Shown here: piece by piece, positions 1-10,011 of the stretch
Numbering within the stretch: the stretch's first letter is position 1
How the letters are laid out: every line of letters begins with the position of its first letter
Source: Chionoecetes opilio
Lineage: Eukaryota; Arthropoda; Malacostraca; Decapoda; Majidae
Length of the DNA stretch: 64,000 nt
Reading direction: 5' to 3'
Assembly (NCBI GenBank): GCA_016584305.1
Contig: JACEEZ010022716.1
Coordinates: 1-64,000 of the forward strand
Program-made: the position numbers and the translations under genes
The notes under the pieces: model-generated
The model's database searches: none
Told to the model about the DNA's origin: nothing
The model's input: only the letters and a program-made list of their open reading frames with translations

Positions 1-92
1 AAAACCCGTTATATTTTCGTTTTTCCCCCTTGCTTGGGGGGGCTGTACCCCTTTTGTGTTTGCTTGAAACGTTCGCTTGTGGATTGATATAT

Positions 93-330
93 TTTTATGT
101 ACAGTGCTTCTAGAATTGGAAGTCGCCGTACATCTGCCACATGTCGACCAAATTCTTTATTTTTTTTTAAAAAAATTTTCTTTGATGATGATGCCGTTTT
201 TTTCTAGTAGGTGGACTTTTTGGGGTTCCGGAAGTTAAGTGGCAAGTAAGACGTCGAGACGTCGTTTTTGTTGATGATGGCAAACCATCGAATAGGCGAG
301 CACCAATCACTACAGGGAGTAGCGAGGCCG
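93..330 (-). pseudogene. Penelope-like element GIY-YIG endonuclease fragment
   Basis: The reverse complement matches the C-terminal GIY-YIG endonuclease part of the Penelope-like element at 5600-5765, over the stretch encoding RRLTCHLTSG and the RRLPILEALYIK-like block. Upstream in the reading direction it retains a TTSRRL context that the other copy has lost to a TA repeat. Single-base changes and homopolymer expansions (a T run near 160-180) break the frame. GIY-YIG is the nuclease that Penelope-like retroelements use for integration. This is a relic, not a gene. The assignment rests on family recall plus the internal match. Confidence 0.6.
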
Positions 331-361
331 ATCCTTTGATAATATAGCATCGATACTGAAA

Positions 362-452
362 TATTTACAAGCAGCTGAGGAAGAGAGAGGGGAGAGAGAT
401 GAAAAGAGAGAAGAGAGAAAAGGAGAGAGGAGAGAGGGGAGAAGAGAAAAAA
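362..452. repeat. GA-rich low-complexity tract
   Basis: Imperfect purine tract of GAGA and GGAGAGA units with scattered A runs. No coding meaning. Confidence 0.85.
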
Positions 453-499
453 AATAAGATACTTTGATCCTATCTAGACACTTTGCAATACCAACTACA

Positions 500-626
500 A
501 GGTTTTTTTTTGAGTATACAAAGCGCCACCACGTCAGGACGAACTTGGTGGACTCGAACCGCTGACCGAAGCAGGGACCCCTGCACGCGAATCCGTGACT
601 CTACCAACCGCGCCACCCTGGCGGGA
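500..626 (-). mobile_element. tRNA-derived SINE
   Basis: Read on the minus strand, the element starts with a tRNA-like head. An A-box-like segment GGCGCGGTTGGTAGAGT lies near 616-600. A perfect B-box GGTTCGAGTCC lies near 562-552. The internal poly-T at about 502-510 becomes a short A tail on the minus strand. Box spacing is like a tRNA gene, but the flanking acceptor pairing is poor, so this is a SINE rather than a functional tRNA. Confidence 0.65.
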
Positions 627-633
627 GAGAGGG

Positions 634-669
<36 letters not shown>

Positions 670-692
670 GGGAAGAGAGAGAGAGGTTTCAC
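626..692. repeat. (GA)n microsatellite
   Basis: Nearly pure AG dinucleotide run with a few GG interruptions, directly abutting the SINE head. The reading frame across it (RERERE) is an artefact. Confidence 0.9.
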
Positions 693-1663
693 CAGTATAC
701 GTACATGATAAACATTTTCAAACTAACTTCATCATCATTTTCTACCAAACTTATTGTTTTGATATTTGCGTGAAAGAAAAGAGGGAATCGCTTGTTTCCT
801 TATTCCAGCTTGTTTCACGAGAGAGTGCTGTCCCCTAGTAAATCAACTATACTTTAGTAGCTGCCCCTCCTAGTATGATTCGGCGTAAATGAAAGCAACC
901 TCTGGTATCAGGGTAGCCAGGTGGGGGAGTAGCAGATCGGCATCCGGGCACTTCACATCTCCGCCATTGCTTCGAGCACCCACGCCGGATATACTGTACG
1001 TACCCGCACGCACAACACTGTATATATCGCACTGATTCGACAAAACATGGGGAAAAAGGGCTTTAGTATTTCCCTTGGCCTAAAGTCCAGAATAAAACCA
1101 ATCATGACGGAGTGAGTAGGTACCCAGTGCCTAACCCATGTATCGTAGTGAAGTGCGTGCGCAAGATTAGTGCAGAGTGGCGCGTGAGTGTTTTCTCTTC
1201 CACTTCGCCAGGATGGAAGGGAAAAACTGGAAAAGTTGGCTACTATCCATCGTCTCAGAGGAGTTTAAATCGCATTCGTTACAGGAGCAGCAAGAAAGGC
1301 GTGAGGAAATCCGTCAGCAGGAGTTAGTCTCTGCTGACGACCATTGCCACTCCCCGTGAGGTTTGTGGGGCCACAGTGGGTGATGGAGGTGCTCATGGTG
1401 CTCCGCAATGGTTCAGTACCATAAACTAAACTCCACAACTGTGTCGTAACTGCTCCTTACCTCACGTCGTCAGCGTCACTTAAGGAGTTTGACGCATGAT
1501 GGCATAGGGTTTGAGGGTTTACGCCTGCCTTTCCTGTATAGTTGCCCTAAAACCCTCAGAGCAGCAGATGGCCCTGCGGTTGTTCGTGGACGAGTATTTG
1601 ACCGTACGCTGAGGTATGGCCTGGATTTAGCGAGGACGCAGATCTGACGACAGTTATCGATGA
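693..1663. other. No recognisable gene
   Basis: Mixed-composition DNA with only short overlapping ORFs (up to about 70 codons) and no domain I recognise. It ends at the 3' terminus of the Helitron-like element. Confidence 0.5.
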
Positions 1664-2491
1664 CTAGCCGCAAAGCCGCCCTCCGGGCGGACTTTTTGGC
1701 TAGCTCCTGCGGAGGGCTATTGGTGGGCCTTTGGCCCACCACCTGTGTTTGGTGGGCCTTCGGCCCACCAAACATGGACTCTCCAGATGGGCCCCTTTTA
1801 ACTTTCCTGAAATCATGGATGTAGAAATTTATGTATTCCCCCCACCCATTCACTCACCCATTACCCATCACCCCCACCCATTCACTCACCCATTACTCAT
1901 CACCCCCACCCATTCACTCACCCATTCCCCATCACCCCCCCACCCATTTACTCACCATTACCCATCACCCCCCACCCATTCACTCACCCATTACCATCAC
2001 CACACCCATTCACTCACCCATTACCCATCACCCCCCACCCATTCACTCACCCATTCCCCATCACCCCCCACCCATTCACTCACCCATTACCCATCACCAC
2101 ACACCCATTCACTCACCCATTACCCATCACCCCCACCTTTTCCCCTCACCCACCCCTCCCCCACCCATCACCCCCACCCATTCACTCACCCATCACCCAC
2201 ACCCATTACCCATCACCCCACCCATTCACTCACCCATTACCCATCACCCTACATCAAGGCTTCCTCAATTCTCGCAACCCACTTTTGTTTTCACAATTCT
2301 CGCTAATAGGCTGCTAAAAAAAAAAAAAAAAAGTGATCGGATCATCTCATAAGTGGGCTTATGACCTTCCCCTGGTCAACCTGATTCCAAAAATGTGCCA
2401 TATGAGGTGTTTGCGCCACGGGGGGCGGAACCTATACCACACACACAGACAGACAGACAGACAGACACACTTTCGCTTATATTATTATAGA
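1664..2491 (-). mobile_element. Non-autonomous Helitron-like element (copy 1)
   Basis: On the minus strand it begins TCTATAATAATATAAGCG followed by TGTGTCTGTCTGTC-type repeats. It ends with a GC hairpin (CCGCCC/GGGCGG), a short spacer and CTAG followed by T. A 5' TC, a 3' hairpin close to CTRR and insertion next to T are Helitron hallmarks. The same ends and internal blocks occur in opposite orientation at 60905-61543. There is no Rep/helicase ORF. The base before the 5' TC is T rather than A, so the exact 5' end may be 2494. The interior is mostly a minisatellite. Confidence 0.7.
1837..2262. repeat. Minisatellite inside Helitron-like element
   Basis: Tandem units of about 27-30 bp built on CCCATTCACTCACCCATTAC with CATCACC linkers, roughly 15 copies with small length changes. 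Frames across it give Ser/Pro/His/Thr-rich nonsense. A G-rich degenerate version sits in the second Helitron copy. Confidence 0.85.
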
Positions 2492-2510
2492 AGATATGGA
2501 GGCGCACCTA

Positions 2511-2696
2511 AGAAGCCTACACAACATGGTGTTATACCGGCGTGAATTTTACCTGCGCATTCAAGAAAAGGGTGAAAGTTTTGATGACATTTTGTGTGCT
2601 GTAAAACAAATTGCGGCTTTTTGTTCCTTCTGTGAGACATGTATAGACAATAGACTACTTGCTTGGATTGTCGCTGGTACGTGTGATGGGTACCCG
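2511..2696 (+). pseudogene. Retrotransposon gag-like fragment
   Basis: The frame from 2496 reads RREFYLRIQEKGESFDDIL and then AFCSFCETCIDNRLLAWIV. This resembles the conserved capsid stretch of Gypsy-type Gag (residue order R-x-x-F, GES, a short helix, then D-R-L-W-I-V-x-G). About 60 codons are recognisable. The frame then runs directly into a minisatellite. There is no pol downstream, so this is a relic. Gypsy versus other LTR lineages cannot be decided. Confidence 0.45.
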
Positions 2697-2860
2697 GACA
2701 GTTTGCCTACAGACAGTTTGCCTACGGACAATGTGCCTACGGACAATATGCCAACCGGAGAATGTGCCTACGGACAGTTTGCCTACCGGACATTCTGCCT
2801 ACCGGACATTCTGCCTACCGGACATTATGCCTACCGGACATTATGCCTAACAACGAACGA
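2697..2860. repeat. 15-16 bp minisatellite
   Basis: About ten tandem units of GACAGTTTGCCTACG, drifting into GGACATTCTGCCTACC. The unit length changes from 15 to 16 bp part-way, which shifts the frame from unit to unit. Confidence 0.85.
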
Positions 2861-2993
2861 TGCCTAGCGAACAACTGTTTCATAAACTAGTGAGGGTATT
2901 TTTGAACAATCATTATCAACCTAAACTTCACTTCAAGCGCTTGCATTTGTTTCTCTACAAGATGTTAGCGACACGTTTGAACAATAATTATGT

Positions 2994-3365
2994 ATGTCTG
3001 CTCTGGACGAGGAAACGGACGAGATCCTGGGAGACTTTCTAGCCTATTTCGAGGCAACGTGGATTGGAAATGTGCAGCGAGGACGAAGAAGACGGCATGC
3101 TTTTCCGCAAGAACTTTGGAATGTCCACGAAAGAGTTTTACCAGACTTGCCTCGCACCAACAACTCGATAGAAGGCTGGCACAGAGCCTTCAACCAACGA
3201 GTCGCCATTAAACACCCAACTCTGTGTCGACTTGTAGACCGATTGCGTAAAAAGCAGGCCGACAACAAACTCCTACTTGATCACGCCAACGCTGGAGTTG
3301 CTTTGTCACCAGCAAATAAAAAGTACGAGTATGTCAATCAACGCCTGAAGAACCTCGTTCGTTGA
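2994..3365 (+). pseudogene. MULE-type transposase C-terminal fragment
   Basis: 123 codons. The stretches FEATWIGNVQRGRRR, FPQELWNVHERVLPDLPRT and NNSIEGWHRAFNQRV are typical of the region after the catalytic domain in Mutator-like (MULE) transposases, often seen in animal proteins with FLYWCH zinc fingers. The upstream catalytic part is absent and the preceding DNA is a minisatellite, so this is a truncated copy. The frame is open to its stop. It could instead be the last exon of a domesticated MULE gene, but no upstream exon was seen. Confidence 0.6.
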
Positions 3366-3590
3366 GAAGTATGACACCACCCCGGTTCTTGAATATTTTC
3401 GTGGCATTGCTCACAATTTATAGAATTTCTGACCATGTCCGTCCATTCTAGAACGGTAAAAAAGGAAAAAGGAAAACGGACTGGAACAAAGGTATACTTA
3501 ATTATACTGGCTACAGGGTAAACTGAGTTATATTGCGTGGCTACAGTACTCCTCCCATCTTTTCCTTTCTTTTCTTACTTGTTTTTTTTT

Positions 3591-4691
<1,101 letters not shown>

Positions 4692-5389
4692 AACTGGAAC
4701 TGTCGCCGCCGTAGGCGAGTGTTCCATTTTTTGGTATTTGGTACTTTCAACCAGTAATTGAGTAAGAGGTTAAAAGTATTATTTTCCAATGTATTCTAAT
4801 GCGTTAATAATGATGGTTGCACTCAAAATCGTCGGAAATGCATCATATTGCATTTATCCCGCCTTTATCCGTGCTTTAGGTTAGGCTTCTCAGCCAACGC
4901 CCAGGTTAGGTTAGTGAACTAGCTGGGAGGTCTGGGCGCCCCACAGTTATGTCAGCTAACATAACCAATGTCCATGTATTGGATTCAACTACAGTTTTAC
5001 CGTTGAAGTTTTTCGAGGAATAGGTAAATAATTCCCGTACACTTTATCGGTTATATATGTCTATGTATTTTCGGGCTTATGTTATCCCATAGAGTGTTTA
5101 CCGGATAAATCTTACGTCATCCACATAATATAATATCAGTACAGAACTAGTTACCATTTTCCCAACCCAAAACCCTGCGTTCCCGATGTGTCCCCAGGTT
5201 TGTTATGGAGGGGGATAACTGCAAAATTAGGCATCTCCGACGCTTTTTAATGTGACCATTAGTCTAAACACATCCTAATGCATGGGAAAAGAGTATTTTT
5301 GACCTCATACTCAATTACTGGTTGAAAGTACAAATTTACCGAATTTTTCACGTCCGCGACAGTTCCTATTTTAGGCGACAGTTCCAGTT
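4692..5389. mobile_element. Foldback/MITE-like element with imperfect inverted termini
   Basis: The first ~110 bp (from AACTGGAACTGTCGCC, then TACTTTCAACCAGTAATTGAG) recur inverted in the last ~120 bp. The two arms differ by small insertions. The centre holds GGTTAGG-containing DNA and no ORF. No clear target duplication. The right-flank motif ATTAAATACCATCAATAGC followed by GGTTAGG also appears in diverged form near 58745, so this is a dispersed family. Confidence 0.55.
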
Positions 5390-5509
5390 CTTGATTTCGA
5401 TATTACAGGACCCAATATTTACTTGGCATCTTTTACCCGTGGTTCTGCATTTAACGATTAAATACCATCAATAGCTTGCAATGCTTAGTAAGGTTAGGTT
5501 AGGTGACAA

Positions 5510-5512
<3 letters not shown>

Positions 5513-5599
<87 letters not shown>
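5513..5599. repeat. (TA)n microsatellite
   Basis: Pure TA dinucleotide run that replaces the 5' part of the Penelope-like coding region. Confidence 0.95.
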
Positions 5600-5602
<3 letters not shown>

Positions 5603-5848
5603 GTCTTACTTGCCACCTAACTTCCGGAGCCCCAAAAAGTCACCTATTAGAACAACATGGCATCATCATAACAAGAAAATTTCTAGAAGAAAATACAGAA
5701 TTGGGTGACATGTGTGCAGATGTGCGGCGACTTCCCATCCTAGAAGCGCTGTACATAAAAGAGATCAATCCCAAACTTAACGTACAGACAAACGACCTAC
5801 AAGCTCTACCCAGCATGAAAAGAAAAAAAGCAAATAACAGCCTACTCA
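5600..5848 (+). pseudogene. Penelope-like element GIY-YIG C-terminus, part 1
   Basis: Frame: RRLTCHLTSGAPKSHLLEQH, then ITRKFLEENT, then RRLPILEALYIKEINPKLN. This is the C-terminal half of the GIY-YIG endonuclease of Penelope-like retroelements, lacking the GIY and YIG strands because a TA repeat precedes it. The frame is interrupted at 5849 by the LTR retrotransposon. It resumes in the same frame at 11688 and ends at a stop near 11815, with one CTCA counted once, so the PLE was there first. Known of the family: it cuts target DNA for terminus-primed reverse transcription. Confidence 0.65.
5845..5848. repeat. Target-site duplication (left), CTCA
   Basis: CTCA precedes the TG of the 5' LTR and recurs at 11684-11687 after the 3' LTR. 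Removing the element and one CTCA restores an open PLE frame. Confidence 0.8.
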
Positions 5849-7516
5849 TGTAATGCCCATTATTCGGGAGATGATAGTATGAGAATTATTATTATAAATT
5901 CCCGAGCTATGTCTTGTCAGTAGGTAATTTTTTTCTCTATGTCTCACGGGTGACGCATCGCCCTGCTATCATTACCACCATTTTGTTTATCTTCTATCCT
6001 TCTTCCGCCATTTTCTTTCTTCCTTCTTTCACACCCTCTCTCTCCCTCACATGCCGTATGCGAGTCCAAATTCGTGGGATAATTATTCTGCGATCAGTGA
6101 TAACTAATGATGTCAGTTCTTTTTATCTTTGGCCAGCCATCTGGTCAGACCAAGGAACTCTCCCAGAGTCTTAACGTCCTTCAAAATAATCCCTATCGTT
6201 ATCGGTTATGGTCATATATGGGCGTTATAGTACGGATCCCCGCTAAAATTAAAGCCCACACAAAATCTAAGCAAGTCTTCAATACCACTCCACTCTGAAT
6301 AGGTGTTCGGAGGGTCGACATTACATATAAAACCATCCTTCTTGAATATTAGGTTAAAAATATTAAATTCTTCTACATCAAAGTAACTGGTTGGTATTAG
6401 GGACAGTCTTTTCTGAGGTACGCGAGTTTTCATTACTTAAATAGTTATTTCGGGATTATAAGTTTTCATCTGAAGTCACGGTGAGACTTTCCAAACAAGT
6501 TCCATTTTGTTGCGGGAAGCCCACGAGGCCCCAACGAGTCATTCGTCTCTTCGCGTCACTGCAGGTAAGACCTTCGTCCCTAACTTCTGTGGTCTTTCTC
6601 CCTTAGTATATTATATCTATATATTTCTATATAAATATATAGGTACAGTTCAGTGTCACTAAGGCATAGATGTTCCGCCCATCCTTATAAGTGTTATTAA
6701 CGATTTTCGTCTCTTCGCGTCACTGCAGGCTGTCCGTGTCTCCTTCAGAAAGCCACATGGTTTTACTGTAACACACAAACAACACTTTCTCGCCATATTC
6801 TTTCTCTACTAGATACCTATCTTCCAGGTGTGATTTATAAATATTAAGTATTATGTTACCTAGTGTAGGGCAATGCACTGAATAGAAATTCTAGTGAAGG
6901 AGATTTTATGCTCAGAAGAGCTTTATCTCATCACTAAGGGAGATTCCTAGGTCAGAGCGTGAAGTCGCATTTCTTATGTCAGAGTAGAGTTTTCTCTATA
7001 TAGTGTTAACCCTTATATGCTGAAGATGATCTCAAGTGAGAGACTTACCATGTTTACAAAATAAATAGGATTTCATTTACAAATATAGTTCTTGTGTTAT
7101 TATGAAAACCCAGGTGATTATTCTGAGTTAGGAAAATAATTCCCCACACTTCCAAAAGAGTTCCGCCTTTACTAGGTATAATCCCTAGTACCGACCACGA
7201 CTACCAAGATCAATCTAGTATTAATATTAATCTAACGTGCCCCGGGAGTAATCATAGCGAAATACTCGTCAGGGCTGGTGGCAGCTAATCCCTAACCTAA
7301 AACTTATTATCCCTCCCCTTAAGTATACCCCCTTGTTCAGTACTATCCGTAGTGAGAAGTGGTCACACTACAATCAGATAGTGAAGTCAGAAGACTAAGT
7401 TAAATCCTCCCGTCAAGTTGTAATCATTTATCAAATCATCCCCAAATAATATCATTCAAGTAACGTTGACGAGTTATAATACCCCAGACCAGTTACCCCA
7501 AATTTCCATCAACACA
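5849..7516 (+). repeat. 5' long terminal repeat
   Basis: 1668 bp, TG...CA ended. It contains a candidate polyadenylation signal AATAAA at 7060-7065. It also holds a 24-bp block TTCGTCTCTTCGCGTCACTG plus CAGG that occurs twice, about 162 bp apart (near 6547 and 6709). The first copy continues as CAG|GTAAGA, a good splice-donor match. Promoter position not resolved. Confidence 0.85.
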
Positions 7517-7517
7517 C

Positions 7518-7535
7518 TGGTGACTATAGCGGTGG
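7518..7535 (+). promoter_or_regulatory. Candidate primer-binding site
   Basis: TGGTGACTATAGCGGTG starts one base after the LTR end and begins with the TGG that pairs with a tRNA CCA tail. The partner tRNA was not identified. Confidence 0.45.
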
Positions 7536-7606
7536 GTTATTATTTCCTACAAATAACAGAATATCACCTTGGGCAAATAGCTAGAAGACTCAAAATTCAG
7601 AGAAAA

Positions 7607-8002
7607 ATGTACAAAGTTTCATTGGTGGGACACAGTCAAATTCCCCAAACATTCAACGTCCCAGGCACGGAAATTAAGATTTTTAGGAAACCGGGAGGAA
7701 AAGCAAATTCCTTCTTCTCAGATGAAAGGCTGAATAGTGTCCTGGAATGGCCACATGATCTATGCATTTTGTGGTTAGGTAGTAACGATATTGCCGACGG
7801 CATGGATCCCGGCTCTCTTGATTACCCTATCAAGGAAATTACGCGCACAATAGAGAGGAATTGTGAGGCGATAGTGGGCATCTGCTTAATAGAACCATGC
7901 ATTTATTCAGAAGGAGAACCACATCTATTAGTCACGGGAAACCCGAGTGTTTTTCTATTGACCGACGGAACACGGGAATCGAGTCCCTACCTGTGTCTAT
8001 AA
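7607..8002 (+). CDS. SGNH/GDSL-hydrolase-like ORF inside LTR element
   Basis: 131 codons from the first ATG (MYKVSLVGHSQIP); the open frame upstream has no ATG. Blocks resembling SGNH hydrolases are visible. VSLVGHSQI corresponds to block I, with the usual Asp before the catalytic Ser replaced by His. A glycine follows in KPGGKAN. LCILWLGSNDI is a good block III (GxND) on a hydrophobic strand. The C-terminal Asp-x-x-His block is not visible, and the tail after IEPCIY reads like frameshifted sequence. The ORF lies between the LTR and gag with a 22-bp gap. Esterase-like ORFs are known in CR1 LINEs; finding one here is unusual. Probably inactive. Confidence 0.5.
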   Translation: MYKVSLVGHSQIPQTFNVPGTEIKIFRKPGGKANSFFSDERLNSVLEWPHDLCILWLGSNDIADGMDPGSLDYPIKEITRTIERNCEAIVGICLIEPCIYSEGEPHLLVTGNPSVFLLTDGTRESSPYLCL

Positions 8003-8024
8003 GAGGTGTTTCTCCAGCGTCATC

Positions 8025-8726
8025 ATGAGTGGTGAAGATACCATATTCGCCGAGATGAAAACGAAGGAGGAGGAGGAGCCGGAAGAAATAATAGGACGGA
8101 TAAAAGATTTAATGGAAGAAATAAGAGCTGCGAGCAGGAAGAGAATGGAAGTATGGAAAGAGGAAAATCAAACGAACCCTTTCCTTACCCCTCAATTATC
8201 CACGGATAGTGTGGAAGAGGAAAATCAAACGAAGCCTGTCCAGGCCTCTCAATTATCCACGGATAGCGTGAAAGAGGGACTCATCAAACCTCGAGATATT
8301 CCAGTATTAGAGTTAAATCAACTACAAGGCCTTGACGCAACGGCCCGACTCCAAATGTTCTTTGAATTAGTTGAACAATGTAGCTCAAGCGACGCAACAC
8401 GCATCCAAATTGCAAAAGGGAGAGTGTGCTCAGAACTCTCAATCGTAATTCACAGCTATCAAACAAACCATAAAGTAGAAACATGGTCGGCCCTTAAAAA
8501 TCTTTTCGAGGCCGAGTTCACCACCGAAGTGAGTGTTGATAGAGCCTGGCAAGAATTGGAGGCAATGAGTTACGACTGGGGAGAATCTCCTCAAGCTTTC
8601 ACACATCGTGTTATTTGCCAACATGCGGTGATTGCGACAAAACTCCCAAATGAAAACTCGCGCTTGCTTCTTACCGCTCACGCCACATCTAGCTGCAACC
8701 ACCACCATGGCAGAGAGAGGACGTGA
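8025..8726 (+). CDS. gag: Gag polyprotein, truncated
   Basis: 233 codons. The N-terminal ~85 residues are charged and contain a duplicated NQTxPxxxxQLSTDSV segment (about residues 47-83). Residues from [11 protein letters not shown] on match retroelement Gag: [60 protein letters not shown]. The typical C-terminus (more capsid helices and zinc knuckle) is missing. The frame runs into the L23-derived insert near 8630 and ends at an out-of-frame stop. It would form the particle that packages element RNA. The lost knuckle suggests defective packaging. Confidence 0.7.
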   Translation: MSGEDTIFAEMKTKEEEEPEEIIGRIKDLMEEIRAASRKRMEVWKEENQTNPFLTPQLSTDSVEEENQTKPVQASQLSTDSVKEGLIKPRDIPVLELNQLQGLDATARLQMFFELVEQCSSSDATRIQIAKGRVCSELSIVIHSYQTNHKVETWSALKNLFEAEFTTEVSVDRAWQELEAMSYDWGESPQAFTHRVICQHAVIATKLPNENSRLLLTAHATSSCNHHHGRERT

Positions 8727-9096
8727 AGCCTCGTCGGGAGGGAAGTCCTGGGTTTCCCTCGGTCTACCCGTCACCGACATGAGCTGCGCTGACAACACAG
8801 GCGCCAAGAACCTGTACATAATTGCCGTGCAGGGAATCAAGGGGCGTCTGAACAGCCTGTCCGCCGCCACCGTGTCCTGCAACAACCAACAGAACAACAG
8901 CGGTGACCCAAACAGCTACGGAGACGGAGGATACAGCGACACCGGCTCAGGAATGGGCACACTCTTAGCTTCCCAGAACCTACAAGAGTTCCTGAAACGT
9001 TTTGAAGAGCTGAAGGCCATCAAGAAGTACCGGGCGTCAACAAGACCCATGATGTCACCCATCAACAACAAGATGGAAAAGTTCGGTATCCAATAG
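8707..9096 (+). CDS. Ribosomal protein L23-like chimeric ORF captured by LTR element
   Basis: Frame from ATG 8707 (context CCACCATGG), open 130 codons. The first ~56 residues align with the N-terminus of eukaryotic uL14/RPL23: [47 protein letters not shown]. The [11 protein letters not shown] wording is arthropod-like. Several normally invariant positions differ (SW for FR, TDMSC for GAVIN). The preceding ~60 bp look like a short 5' leader. After codon 56 similarity to L23 stops; the remaining ~74 codons ([35 protein letters not shown]) are unrecognised and may be a second captured piece. A full L23 has about 140 residues, so this cannot act as L23. Confidence 0.65.
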   Translation: MAERGREASSGGKSWVSLGLPVTDMSCADNTGAKNLYIIAVQGIKGRLNSLSAATVSCNNQQNNSGDPNSYGDGGYSDTGSGMGTLLASQNLQEFLKRFEELKAIKKYRASTRPMMSPINNKMEKFGIQ

Positions 9097-10011
9097 TGTT
9101 AAATTAGAAAATCGAGGAAGAATTATTTTGAACATGAACATTGAAAATTTATTTTATGAACGTTGAAATTATTATTTTATGAACTTGAAAGTTTAATACC
9201 TACTCTGGTTAGAGTAGTTGTAGCGTCACCCGGTTATTACTCTTGTGGAAATCAAATAGAAAAGTGGTAAATGTAAAACATTGACAAGGATTCAAAACTA
9301 ATTGAGGGTCAGTATGTTCGTAATATATCCAGGTAAGAGGTTGATTGGGATACCAGTCTCAGATGAATTTCATTAACAGACTCAGTCTGGTTCGGTGAGT
9401 CTTCAAGGTATTTTAATTCAAGTTACAATCAACACGACCAGGTATATTCAGGTGAAGATTAAGCGAAAAGTGTTCAATGTAACTTAGTGAGTCAGAGGTG
9501 AGTGTAGTGTCAGACTAGATGAAACAATTTGGTCTAGGAGATTCCTCATGTCTAGAAGTCGGAGCGTCTGATTCTCACGGGCGAAGCCTGGTTCAGTGGG
9601 AGGAGTATTTTAATTCGAGATAGTAGTACTACGCTTCTCACTTTACAGTCAACCAGCTTGCGGTGTGACGGACATTTCAGGACTTGTAGGGCTCTTATCA
9701 TTTACCAGAGGCAAGCCGGCGTGCGCCTCTGGGATATATCTCTGCACCGAGAATGCGGACTAAGTCAAGGTTGACGGTCACGTTCATTACCCAGGTATCA
9801 GGTTGACTGGGATACTTCCTTTCATTGGATTTTCGTGTAATCTAAACACAAGCAGACCCCCCGTTTTCAAAGAACAGAAGAATTTCTATTAAATTCACTC
9901 TAAATTCGTCCCATACACACCTCCTCTTGACGCAGGTTTAAAAACGGAAACATGATCCGTAAGTAGCGACTTTGATGCCATAGAATTTAATTTTCCCGGA
10001 GAATAGACGCG
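9097..10011 (+). other. LTR element interior without ORF
   Basis: No coding frame. A short diverged repeat (CCAGGTAxxAGGTTGAxTGGGATAC) occurs near 9330 and 9790. No convincing polypurine tract immediately before 10012; only AGAATAGACG is seen. Confidence 0.55.

Noticed and set aside
539..626. Functional tRNA gene
   Set aside because: A and B boxes are present, but acceptor and arm pairing is poor and an A tail follows, so SINE is the better reading.
483..773. 96-codon open frame over GA repeats
   Set aside because: Its coding appearance is a GA dinucleotide run plus an antisense SINE.
1837..2262. Regular repeat array that might suggest CRISPR
   Set aside because: Units are contiguous without unique spacers and the DNA is clearly eukaryotic.
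1731..2352. Two long overlapping frames rich in His/Pro/Ser/Thr
   Set aside because: Both are translations of the minisatellite in the Helitron-like element.
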